From NCBI GenBank assembly GCA_019279435.1, contig JAAALK010000285.1:30412371-30476370 (forward strand): a stretch of DNA of 64,000 nucleotides. The letters are read 5' to 3'. The translations under genes were made by a program, and so were the position numbers. Below the pieces are notes generated by a model. The model was not told the DNA's origin and did not search any database. It saw only the letters and a program-made list of their open reading frames with translations. This stretch comes from Zizania palustris (lineage: Eukaryota > Streptophyta > Magnoliopsida > Poales > Poaceae). This document shows, piece by piece, positions 21,895 through 32,267 of the stretch (the stretch's first letter is position 1; each line of letters opens with the position of its first letter).

Positions 21895-23752
21895 CGGCTC
21901 TAGGCCCCCTCCGAATCGGATCGGGCATTCCTTCCCGTCCTGGACAAAGACCTTCGTGATGATCTCACCCTCTGGGAGTGGTTTGGCCGGGCGCCCCTTT
22001 GGCACAGTGTCTCCGACGCCTGGCAAGCTGATTCCCTCCGAGCCTTCACGAACGCTGTGGATCTGGGACCATTCATGGAGCACGGAGGAGCTCGATGTGC
22101 CGATGTGCCCGACCTCCTGGACGTAATCTCGCCGTTGGCGCTTGGACATGGCTCCCAGAATCCCTCCTCCAGATATGGGGAGGACCACCCGTTTCCCCCG
22201 GTCCGGGGCATCTTCGAGCTTGGGAGCCTGGACCCTACCGAGCTCCGGGGCTAGGCCCAAGACTTCCGGCCCGTCTTGGCGCCCGACTATCTGGACTGCT
22301 TCCGGGCGGGGTGCAGGGACTCCTTTGTCAGTGGAGCCACGGCCGGCGTTTCGCTCGAGGTAGTCATTCCGGAGGGCAAGGATGGTCCGGCAGGAGTCGG
22401 TGTCGTGGCTCCGATTTTCGCCGTGGACGCTGCAGTAAAGTGTGGCCCCTCCGGAGAGCGCCCGTGATGGAGCCCTGGTCCAGGCGGAGCGGCCTCCGCT
22501 GGATGTGTGCTGGTGCTTGGCGGGGCCCCGAGGGGTGATGCTGAGGGCCTCCCCTCGAAGGTGCTTCTGACCTCGCCGGGAGTCTCGGTGAACTGGGGTC
22601 TTGCCGGCCGGAGTCTTGGTGGCGGAAGTCTAAAGCAGGGAGGACTCCGCGGTCGAGGTCCGACGAGACTTCGTATGCCCTGGCGTTCGTGGCTCGGACA
22701 TGGACAATCATCGCCTGTCGGCGCAGCTAGCCTTCTTCGGACCGGCGTACTCTTCGAAGTACGTCATGAGCTGTGCCACCGAGGAAATAGGCTTCCGATG
22801 AAGCTTGTCTAGGAGGCCCGGGTGGGTGACACCTTCCCGGGCAGCGTCGATGACCGAGGAAGCCGAAAGTCCCTTGATCTGGGCCTTGGTTTGTGCGAAG
22901 CGCTGGGAGTATTGCCGCAACGTCTCCCCGAGCTGCTGCTTTACTTGGAAGAGACTTCCAGTGGACATAGCGGCCATGAAGGTTCCCTGGAAGTTGTTGA
23001 CGAACCTTTTCCTCAGCTGGTCCCACGAATGGATTGTCCCTGTCCAGAGCGACAAAAACCACCGGAGGGCGATCCCCTCAAGCGCCAAAGGGATGCACTT
23101 AGCCATGGTGTCACGGATCCCCCCGGATGCTTCTATCGCTAGAGCGTACGAGCGGGAGAACTCTCCGGGGTCGGAGTCCCCGGAGTACTTGGGAAGCTTG
23201 GCGGCGCGAAACTTCGAGCCGAAGCGCACCCTCTAGAGGTCGGGGTGCAGGGGAGACTCCTCGTCGTATGACACATTTTCTTCCTCCACTTAATCTTCGT
23301 CGTCGCTCAGGGTTACGGCTGCGACCCTCGTGGCGCGGGAGGGCTCCGGGGGCGGAGCGACGCCTCCTGGTGCCATTGAGCCAGCTCTGCCTTAAGCCTG
23401 GCATTCTCGGCAGCCAGGGCATCAGCCTGACTCCCTCTTCCTCCGGAGGCGGTCTCAGGGTCTTGTGAGCGGATGTAGTCAGTCCGGAGGGCCACCGCCG
23501 GGGGCCATTCGGAGGGTGCACCTCTGAAGGCCCCTCCTAGAGCCCCGTGGGGTTGACGGAGGCCGGCTGCATAACGCCAACGGGACCTCGAACCTCCGGC
23601 GTCCCCTTAGGGGCCTGGGTTGGCTCCATGGCAGGCGCCCCGACAGAAGCGACGACCGGTTGGTCGGGAATGGCGACTAGGGTGGGCTCGACTCCGGCGG
23701 TGCGGGATGACCGCCGCAGAGGAACCGTGCTCGCGCCATTCCGACCTGACAT
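21895..23752 (-). pseudogene. Element B gag fused to pol linker, protease domain deleted (copy 1)
   Basis: Gag starts at 23752 (MSGRNGASTVPLRR), then has stops. The gag core is at 23229-22708 (YSGDSDPGEFSRSYALAIEASGG, LGETLRQYSQRFAQTKAQI). The zinc knuckle (CSVHGENRSHDTDSC) follows at about 22440. The linker GHIGTSSS...EWSQI is joined directly to the pre-RT segment PLPEGEIITKVF. In element A these two points are about 480 bp farther apart, with the protease between them, so B has lost its protease. A 1-bp insertion near 22597 splits the frame in this copy. Confidence 0.85.
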
Positions 23753-23797
23753 ATTTTTGTGACTGGATGTAGAGGACGCTAGCTTCTCGAACTAGGA

Positions 23798-23815
23798 TCC
23801 CCACGGACGGCACCA
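23798..23815 (-). other. Element B primer-binding site (copy 1)
   Basis: On the minus strand, two bases after the 5' LTR, the sequence is TGGTGCCGTCCGTGGGGA, closely like the PBS of element A (TGGCGCCGTCCG). The same sequence precedes the LTRs at 37363 and 50914. Confidence 0.62.
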
Positions 23816-23817
23816 AC

Positions 23818-24388
23818 TATTGGTACGACGGATCGAACCAGCAGGTTTCTCAGTGGATGGGATTAATGGAACACTTTGCCCAAACTGTATTCTCGGATCG
23901 TGTGTTTATTACAACTAGTCGGGGGGTATTTACAGGGTGACCCGCTCTGAAGGGCCGGGTACCTTGAAACCCCAACTGCTACTCGGTCTGACATTGGTCA
24001 GCGGTACAGACAAAGTAGATGTTACATAGTACATACAAGAAGGTGTGATTCTAAAAGCGTATCAACCATGTCGGGCGCTCCAAAGGCTGCCCGACACGGC
24101 GCAGGCGATCACTATCTTGTCCCAGAATGGTCTTGACTGGGTCTTCCCCTCGTACGGCGTCCCTCCAGAGCCTCTGGTCTGCCCGAATGTTGGCTTCCGG
24201 CATCTGGCTGGTCGCTCCCCCCGAGGACCCCTCCGACACGTCTCGGAGCCCCCGGAGGCCTCCGGTCTCCTCTTTCGGAGGCTCGAGCACCTTCAGCGTA
24301 GGGCTTCGGGTCTTCCGGCTGTAGCCTTCCCTCGGAACCATACGGGGCTTCACGCTACCCACTGTCATCGGGATTATCTCCCCCAACA
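23818..24388 (-). repeat. Element B 5' LTR (copy 1)
   Basis: This 571-bp LTR starts TATTGG rather than TGTTGG on the plus strand, so the terminal dinucleotide is mutated. Its TATA box reads TGTAAATA at 23927-23934 on the minus strand. It ends CCAACA before TSD gcgga. Confidence 0.92.
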
Positions 24389-24393
24389 GCGGA
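24389..24393. repeat. Target-site duplication of element B, right copy (gcgga)
   Basis: An exact repeat of 1733-1737. The same five bases follow the LTR in the other triplication units (37935-37939, 51486-51490). Confidence 0.9.
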
Positions 24394-26607
24394 GATGGGT
24401 CTGGCCACTGGAGACTCAATCCATACGGAGGCTATAGCCCACTCGGAGGAGGTGGGTTCGACCACTGAGGTCCGAACCCTCCTGGAATCCGGGGCCAAAC
24501 CGGAGGATTCGGCCACTGAAGTCCAAACAGTCCCGGTGGCTGGGATCAGCCCGGAGGGGGGTTCGGCCAATGAGGTCCGAACCCTGCCGGAGGTTGGACA
24601 CACTCTGAAGATGGGTTCGGGCCCTGAGGTCCGAGCTCAACCCTCGTGGGGTTTGGTCTCCCAGGGAGGTTCGACCGTCCTGGAGACCGTGGGCGAACAC
24701 CTCTCCTCTCGGACCTTCGATGGTTCTTGTCCAAAAGCATCTTGTATGTCACCTTCGGCCTTCTACGGTGCCTGGCCGAAGAGGATGGCTTGCTATTTCT
24801 TTCCACACTCCTACCTCCGGATTCTTTGGTACGAGTGTGCGCGTGCGAGTGTCTCCTATGATGACTTCTTTCCCTTTAGCCGACTCGGCCTTCTCTGGAT
24901 GAATCAACACCTTCTTTCCCTCAAGCTCAACGTTGTTTATGGGAAAGGGGTCTCTATCTAATTTCATCTTTGGATTTGCTTCTATTTTCAATCGTCCTTC
25001 CTCTATGGCCGATTGTACCTGCTGACGAAAAACTTTGCAATCGTTAGTGTAGTGAGAATGTGAATCATGCCACTTGCAGTAGGGACGCCTTTTTAATTCG
25101 TTAGTTGATGGTATGACTTGCCCTTTCGGCAGTCGCAGAAGCTGATTTTTAAGTAGAAAATCGAATATTTTATTGCACTTAGTCACATCGAACGAATATC
25201 TAACTTCGTTAGGCCGACTCTTAGAGGGAGATGGCCGCAATTTGGAGCAGGTGATGGGTTTAGACTTCACACTCCAAGTCCATTCTATCGTGTACGGATC
25301 GGCCAGATCTTCTTTCTCTTCGGACCCTTCCTCATCAGAGTTCTCCATAGTGTGGATTTCAGCCCTTGGCTTATTAAAAGTTTTAACGAATTTTCTATCT
25401 TTGGCCCGGCCTTCCTTGACCAGAGCCTGTTGCAAGACTTGGCTAATGTCTAAGAGTTTTGATTATCCATACATTCTTTAATTTCTACATGTAGGTCATT
25501 GAAGGCTAGATCTGCTAGGTCTCTCTCCGACACGTTTAGGCTAAAACATTTGTTCCTGGTGTCTCTAAAGCGCTTGACATACTCAGAAACACCCTCGCTA
25601 GATTTTTGTCTACCCGCCGTGAGGTGCGATAGCCTAAGTTCGGTCTCGCCTGTGTAGAAATAATCATGAAACCTCTGCTCCAATTGAGCCCATGTCTGGA
25701 TGGAGTTCAGCGGGAGCGCCGAAAACTAGGTGAATGCAGTGCCGGACAATGATAAGGAAAATAACCTGAGTTTCAATGCGTTCGACCCGCTGGCTTCACC
25801 ACATTGTGCTAGAAATTGGCTAATGTGTTCTAATGTGGATTTACTACACTCGCCATCAAATTTCATGAAATCTGGGACTCTATAACTACGAGGGTACGGA
25901 ATGGTGTCAAAGTTGTCGGGTTATGGTTTCCGATAAACCCTAGCTCTTTCCCGAGGTGTAAAGCTGGTGCATTTCCTAAATAGCGCGCGAATACGTTCCT
26001 CGATATCATCATGGTCTAATGCTTGTGCGCGTCTTTCATGCGGTGATGGGACGCGTGGTGGTATATCAGCATGCTCTAGACTATGCTGCGGTGTGGGAGT
26101 GTGCAGTGTGGGCGGCGGCAGAGCTGGTAAGGGTGCAGGCGGCGGTGGCACTTGATAAGCTGGGTTTGCCTGGCCATAAGCGTAACTATGTGTTTCGGTT
26201 GTGGATGATGTAGCCGGAAATGTGATGGTTTTTCCAGTATTGTCGTTGGTTCTACTATAAATGTGTTGTGCTAGCGGAATACTAGTGATTGGTGCTGGTG
26301 AATCAGCCTCAGTAAAACCGAATCTCCTAAATACTACTTCCACTTGTGAGACAACTGCGGGTTCTAGTTTGTTGGCAAGCAAGGCGCTAGCCGCCTGATC
26401 AACAGATGCAACTATTCTACGATCGACTTGTGAGGCAGATAAAGGGGATGATGACGGGCGTACTTGGGTTAGGTTGAGGTTGTCTCACATGACGAAGCCC
26501 GAACGTGTCTTTATGCATTCTCTCAGCATCAGCTCTTCGAGTTCCTTCTTATTCGCTTCGATCTTTGCTCAGTCTTCCTCTGATATGTCTTCCATAGTGG
26601 GCATCAT
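24394..26607 (-). pseudogene. Element C gag (copy 1)
   Basis: A likely start is MMPTMEDISEED at 26607; a TGA cuts the frame soon after. The frame reopens at 26382 (LANKLEPAVVSQVEVVFRRFGF, then a Pro-rich stretch). 25683-25450 holds the gag core (RFHDYFYTGETELRLSHLTAG, VSEYVKRFRDTRNKCF, DLADLAFNDL). 25435-24749 holds the zinc-finger-like YCKWHDSHSHYTNDCKVFRQ and the GKKVLIHPE segment. A 1-bp difference near 24798 relative to the other copies cuts the tail short here. The C-terminal DNA (24420-24700) is a run of degenerate repeats built around GGTCCGAACC. It would bind genomic RNA and form particles. It is decayed by several stops. Confidence 0.82.
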
Positions 26608-26723
26608 AATGTTGTGGTCGTTGATGTCCGTGCCCCCCATAATGTTCTCGGCGATGTAGTGGATGTAGACGTAGTAGAGGTACTCGCTGATGATGTAGAG
26701 GTAGTAGTCATGGTTGGTGTTTT

Positions 26724-26740
26724 CCCTAGCGGAGTCACCA
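26724..26740 (-). other. Element C primer-binding site (copy 1)
   Basis: TGGTGACTCCGCTAGGG on the minus strand lies a few bases after the LTR end. The form is typical of plant gypsy elements; the tRNA is not assigned. Confidence 0.6.
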
Positions 26741-26747
26741 AAAAGTG

Positions 26748-28070
26748 TGTTGATGCAGAAATGCGCCACCGCACATGGGCCGGTTTGATGTCTAAAAGTA
26801 TCGCAACAATACCGACACCGCATTTCGACTACCCTAGATAGTGATAAGGAGTTTGGAGTCGCCAGACAATCAGATAAATAATTAATATTTCAATCCAATT
26901 GGCCGAAAAGTACTAGTAATAATGTAAACACTAGTAAAATGATCAAACTACCTAGAATTGGCCAGTTCGGAGGCCGATTCAGAGTTACAGCAGAAATTGG
27001 CCCAAAGGGTCCGTAGGGCACCTTCGGCCTCAGGTCCACTCAGACCGGAGGTAAAACCTCGGTCGGACTAGAAGAATGTGAAGGGGCTCCGGGCGGAGTC
27101 TCGAAGGTTGATGCAAGGTGTGGCTCCGGCGGTCTGACCGGTGAAGCTTCTTCAGTCGGACCGACCGTGCTACCCCGGTCACACTGGGCGAAGGGATCTC
27201 CGAATTTTGGCCTTTGAACGTGCGGAGCTCCGGCCCGCAGGGCTTCGGTGGTTAGGGCTTCGACGGGCCCAGGCTTCGGCTTCGGCGTGCTCGGTGTAGA
27301 GGGTCCAGGTCGGACCGGTGGAGTACCGTCGGTCTGAATGACTATTGCCAACAACAGCGTGACGAGGTCCGGTCAGACCGGTATCACAACGTCGGTTAGA
27401 CCGAAGTAACAGATCTGATCTGCTAAACCTCGAAAACCTCAGCAAATAATCTTCAATCGCCTCCTAACTTTCCAGAGATGTTTAGGAAGGCAATTGATCT
27501 GCAAAACACCCGAAGATCAAATACAATTCGGCCAAGGGGCCGAATTACCATGTATGGCGATAAAAACTGATAAAAGGGATAGCAATCTGTTACATGGATT
27601 AACAGGAGTTCACAAGCGAACTTGCAAGGGTTACTGTGATTACAGACGTGGTAGACGGAGGGCTTCCAAGCAACCCCACGAAGATGCGGAAAATAAAGGA
27701 AGTAAATGCGAATCAAAGCTAGGGCTTTGGATTTTTCGAGATTGGAGAGAGGGCTTGAATTGGCCTTGTCCATAATATTTATAGGGGGGTGGGCTCGTTA
27801 TCCCTAGCTAGAGATAGAGTAAGATTTGGCCAAAACTCTGTTAGGATAAGATTTTGGTAAAAATAGCTCGAATCCTCCTCGGATCCATATTCTGAACCCT
27901 GGCCGGTCTGACCGAGCCCATGGGTCCGGTCTGACCGGACCTAGCCGGTTGGACCGGCCTACGATAGCCTGTCAGACCGGCCTTTTCTAGGTTTGACACA
28001 TTTTTGGTCAAAAATACCATTTTTCAGTATTTGCCTAGTTTGACCATTAATGCCATTTTTGCTATAAACA
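26748..28070 (-). repeat. Element C 5' LTR (copy 1, about 1,323 bp)
   Basis: The plus-strand ends TGTTG...AAACA are inverted relative to each other. A minus-strand TATA box (TATAAATA) is at 27776-27783. The LTR is full of GGTC-N-GACC motifs, densest at 27900-27990. Its partner LTR is outside the window, so ends are inferred from the PBS, the terminal bases and the return of copia sequence. Confidence 0.7.
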
Positions 28071-28713
28071 GTAGTTAAAATATTTTACTCCATCAAGAAT
28101 ACTGAAGAGTCTTTTGTTTGCAAAAGGGCTAGTGGGGGCACACTTGTATTTCTAGTTCTATGTGTGGATGACATATAGGAGATTGGAAATGACATTACTT
28201 TGTGAAATGCCGTCAAGACCTCATTGAAAAATGGTTTCTCAATGAAGGACCTTGGAGACACAGCATGCACATTGGCATACAGATCTATGGAGATAGATAG
28301 AAATGGCTAATTGGATTAGGCCAGGATGAAGTACATTGACAAGGTTTTGAAACGGTTTCAAAATGCAGTATATGAGTGTGATCCTGTATGCCTCCGCGAT
28401 CAGGTCAATTATATGTGCCATGTACACACCCAAACATGCAGATACCAGTCAAACTAAGGTGAGAGTAACTAGGTAGTCATAAAAGGGATCCTCATGTGCT
28501 TGAGAAGAACTGAGGATATGTTCCTAGGACATGGTGGTGAAGAGGAGCTCGATGTAAGGAGTTACACCGATGCTAGCCTTCGTACCGATAAAGATAATTC
28601 TAGATCATAATCCGGTTTGTGTTCTGCCTCAATGGAGGCTTAGTGAGTTGGAAAGGTTCCAAGCAAAAAGTGGTGCCAATTCTACAATAGTAGCTGAGTA
28701 TATTGCAGCTTTT
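28071..28713 (+). pseudogene. Ty1/copia element D: RT end and RNase H (copy 1, cut by triplication junction)
   Basis: Read on the plus strand, it shows the copia RT segment FLVLCVDDI (catalytic VDD), MKDLGDTA and KYIDKVLKRF, then the RNase H start SYTDASLRTDKDNSRS and IVAEYIAA. Frameshifts and stops are frequent. The sequence stops abruptly at GCAGCTTTT, where unit 2 begins. The third copy continues properly at 55811. The 5' part of D lies left of the window beyond C. Confidence 0.82.
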
Positions 28714-28714
28714 A
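28713..28714. other. Triplication junction 1 (copia D RNase H to B antisense gene)
   Basis: GCAGCTTT of D is joined to ACGAATGTC of B with one extra T. The intact flanks are GCAGCTTTGGAAG (55804 on) and GTGGCACGAATG (15168 on). There is no shared sequence of more than a base at the join. Confidence 0.9.
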
Positions 28715-31483
28715 CGAATGTCAGAGAAGATCCTCGGAGCTCCTACCCCGGCTGAGTACAAACGGCGGGTGGAGCTTGTGGGATCTTGGGGGCGGCATAA
28801 CCGCGTGTGGGACGCGCTCGAGCTCTCCCTCCCGCCTCTCCCAGAGGGGGAGGTCCTTCGCGTCGCTTCGAAGCGGAGGGTGGCTGACCTCGATGCCGGC
28901 CCTTCCCCCAGGCGCCCTTCGAAGAAGAAGAAGATGGTGAAGGGCCTGAGGAGGCTCTCTTCGGCTCACTCCTCTGCCTCCCACTCCGAGTGGGGGTACT
29001 CCAGCGAGGGAGCCGGGACAGAACCGGAGGATCCCCCGGTGGTCCCGGATCCAGTTCGACCGGAGTGGCCGGCTACCGAAGGAGCCGGAGGCGCTCCTAC
29101 CCCTCTGAACCCTTCGCCGCCTACTCTGAGGACCGGGCAGGAGGCACCGGTTATCGAAGTGGCGCCGTCCCCCAAGTCTACCCCCCCGCGCGATACAGCC
29201 TTAGAGGGGATCTTCGTCAGCTCTCGAGGGGTAGGGAGACCGATAGCCTAGACCGGGGCGGACTGGCTGATCCCCTCTGGACTATCGAGGGAAGTGCCGA
29301 CGTCGAGGCTGAACTCGCCGTGGCGGCAGCGGGTTCCCCGGTGAACTCGATAGATAATCTGTTCTATCGGCCGGGCACTCCGAGGTGCGTCCAGCCTTCA
29401 GAAGCCTCCTCGAGGCCGCAGACGAAGGTACGTAAAACCGTTCATCCTTTACTCAAAACATCAGACCCTTTCAACCTTAACCTCTGTTCCTTCTGGGCAG
29501 GTACATCCATCCGGGCCTCAGATCTGGCCCCGATTCCTTCCGAGGATGGCGCCAATGCAGGGTCCGAAGTCCCTGCCAACGCGGCGGGAGCTCCGGAGCC
29601 AAGTGACGGGGCGGAGTCAGAAAAGGGCCCCGAAGAAGCCTCCGAGGGGCTGACCAAGAGACCGGGGTCCGGCCCCAGCCGCCCTCCAGCCCGAGGGGCG
29701 CACGTTCTAGCGTGCCCCTCCTATGCCCCTTCCTGGTGAAGGGTGAAGACTTCGCGTCAACGGTGGCCCCGGTCCACGACTCCTACCTGCGCTTGCGGGA
29801 GGCCCTGCTGATAGACGAGCTCAGCCTGTCGGACAGCCTCGAGCTCAGCCAGGCCATCGAGAACGCCGCGGGCCAGGTATTTCCTCAGAGCGCCCCTTAG
29901 CGAGCCCCTAACTCCCTTTTTCTCACTCGCCGTTTTGTGTAAAGGTAGTCGCGCTGGCGTAGGGCTCGCTGCTCTCCCTGCTCTCTGAACCCCGCCGCCG
30001 CGAGAGCAGCACCTCGGAACTCTCCTACCGGGCGGATTCTGCCGAGAGGTTGGTCCACGAGCAGGCGGCCGAGATCGAAGGCCTTCGCTCTCGGGCCGAT
30101 AGACCCTGAGGCGCTCGAGGCCCAAATGGCGGAGGTCGACTCCCTCAAGGCCCGAGTCACTTAACTGGAGGGACTCCAAGCACGGGCTGCTCAAGCGGAC
30201 GAGCTCGAGGCGGAGGTCAATGCCTTTCGGGACCAGGCCACCGAGGTGGAGAGGCTCCGGTCCCGAGCCGAGGATGCAGAGCGACTCGAAGGAGAAGTCT
30301 TCGTTCTTCAGGCTCAGGTCTCGGACATGGACGAACTCTGGGAGGCAGCAGCCAGTGCCGAGGCCCTCGAAGCCCGAGTGCTCCAGCTCGAGCGGACCGT
30401 GGCGGACCTCCTGGCTCGGAATGAAGAGGTGACCGAAGCATTAGCCCAGGGGGAAAAGACGGTGGCCGACACCGTAGTGTCCCTCCGGAGGGCGCTGGCG
30501 CGCTATGGCACCGGGTGCACGGCCTTCGACATCGCCCGGGAGACCCTTAGCCACCGGCTAAAGTTCGTCCAGGCCGCCGTCCGGCAGATAGGCCTCACCG
30601 TGTCGAAGTACGGTGAGGTATCAGCTCGGGTAACTGCGCTCGAGATCCTCTGACATCTTGAGGTGTCCGGCGGCCCCCTTCCTTCGGCTTCAAGCTCACA
30701 TCCCATCGCATTCGGGGGGAGCCACCTCCTATCGCCGAGTCCAGCGGTAGCTCAGTCCTGGAGACTCCTCCAGGCGAACAGGCAAGCCGAGGGCCCCGGC
30801 GCGGTTAAGGCCTGGCTAGACGAGGCCCTTCATTCGAGCGAACCTCCGGCCCCTTCGAAGCCTTCGGCCACGACGCGCCAACCGGACCCGAAGGTGTAGT
30901 CTCCTTAGGGTCTTCGTGCTGCAAATCTTGTAATAGTTTAGAAACTCATCAATGCATTAATAAAGGGTACTTGCTTTTTGGGAACTATTCAGGGTGTTTG
31001 CTCCGCTCGCGATTGCGACATTGAGGTACTCGAGCCTGACAGAGCCCTTCAACACCGATGGGCTATTCTCGAAGCCCTTAGAGCTAATCGGCCCGCGCGC
31101 TTCGTCCTTCCTCGAGGTAGCGACGGTTATGCAGATCCAGATGGTTACGCCCTTAGAGCTAATTAAGGAAGAAGAGAAAGAGCCTCAAGCTCCGCCTTCG
31201 TCGCCTGAACCGGTGGATTGGTCCGACGCGGAAGCTGGTCCGAACGAGGCACCGTCTGGGGGCTGAAGGTTTGCGTAGCTGGGCTCAATTGCAGGAAGAT
31301 CAGAGAACCTTTCGCGCCCAAAGGAAAGAAGAGAAGAGGCAGAAGAGGAAAGAGAAGTCTAAACACGCAGCGCGGAGTCTCAAACCAGGGCAGGCTCCGG
31401 CCCGGGTGACTGTCTTGACCGAAGAGGCTTCTGGTTCCTTCTTGGCTTGGACGAAGACTTCACTTAACCTCTCTTGCTTTTAA
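28714..31483 (+). pseudogene. Element B antisense gene, exons 2-5 only (copy 2)
   Basis: The promoter and exon 1 are absent because the unit starts inside exon 2. The exon 2-3 intron, the coiled-coil exon (30246-30653 is its best open part) and the tail are as in copy 1. An extra T near 31264 (GGGGGCTGAAGG) creates a stop in the tail shared with copy 3. The copia frame entering from the left is not in frame with this gene. Confidence 0.75.
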
Positions 31484-31660
31484 TTCACAACAAATGTTGT
31501 ATATTGTACGTTGTATTGATGATGCAAATAATTGAAGCCTTTCTTCTCTGCTCCTTCCTCTTTCTTCTCTGCTCCTCCCCCCTCCTTCACAGGCAGACGG
31601 CTTGTCGACTGTGCGCGAACAGTAGTGAGGAAGGCGGAAGAACTAGGTTGGATCGAACGG

Positions 31661-32135
31661 GAGCTCGGAGCCCGAATCGAGGGTGTGTCGTGCCTGAGCT
31701 CGGAACCTGATTGTAGGGTGCGTCGAGCCAGAGCTCAGAACCCGATTGTAGGGTGCGTCGAGCCAGAGCTCAGAACCCGATTCGAGGGTGCGTCGAGCCG
31801 GAGCTCGGAACCCGATTCGAGGGTGTGTCGAGCCGGAGCTCGGAACCCGATTCGAGGGTGCGTCGAGCCGGAGCTCGGAACCCGATTCGAGGGTGCGTCG
31901 AGCCAGAGCTCAGAACCCAATTGTAGGGTGCGTCGAGCCGGAGCTCAGAACCCGATTGTAGGGTGCGTCGAGCCAGAGCTCAGAACCCGATTCGAGGGTG
32001 CGTCGAGCCGGAGCTCGGAACCCGATTCGAGGGTGCGTCGAGCCAGAGCTCGGAACCCGATTGTAGGGTGCGTCGAGCCGAAGCTCCGAACCTGATTCGA
32101 GGGTGTGTCGAGCCGGAGCTCGGAACCTGATTGTC
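31661..32135. repeat. Element B 35-bp minisatellite (copy 2)
   Basis: Same length and unit order as 18115-18589, with one substitution noticed (CAATTGTAGGG for CAATTGCAGGG), which copy 3 shares. Confidence 0.92.
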
Positions 32136-32267
32136 TGGTGAAAAAACGACGCATAGATACCGAAGGGTGTCCAATTTGGCTAGAACGTTCGCCCAATAGT
32201 ATTATTGAATTGTAAATTGGGTACAACAGCGGCCGACATCGGCCATCACCGGGAGACACTTATAGAA

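Larger units (their letters stand above)
1738..24388 (-). mobile_element. Element B: Tat-lineage Ty3/gypsy retrotransposon, interrupted by element A
   Basis: The element is bounded by LTRs at 1738-2309 and 23818-24388 with TSD gcgga. It reads on the minus strand: 5' LTR, PBS, gag, (protease missing), RT, RNase H, second RNase H, integrase, minisatellite, antisense gene, PPT, 3' LTR. Element A plus its TSD copy (11,257 bp) is nested at 2990-14246, so B itself is about 11.4 kb. The LTRs differ at roughly 50 of 572 positions by eye. The second RNase H after the normal one, together with an antisense gene, is characteristic of the Tat lineage. Part of this copy is the first unit of the triplication. 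It cannot encode working proteins. Confidence 0.92.
24389..28070 (-). mobile_element. Ty3/gypsy element C, right part (gag and 5' LTR; copy 1)
   Basis: This is the upstream half of the element whose protease is at 3-1040. It holds gag, PBS and a 1.3-kb 5' LTR. The LTR end AAACA is followed by GTAGT and then copia D, the insertion target of C. Confidence 0.85.
15172..28713. repeat. Tandem triplication, unit 1 (13,542 bp)
   Basis: This is the first of three head-to-tail copies. It starts at ACGAATGTCAGAG in exon 2 of the B antisense gene and ends at GCAGCTTTT in the RNase H region of copia D. It contains the B antisense gene tail, minisatellite, pol, gag and 5' LTR, the C gag and LTR, and a piece of D. 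The left flank is the uninterrupted B sequence, which fixes the start. Confidence 0.95.
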
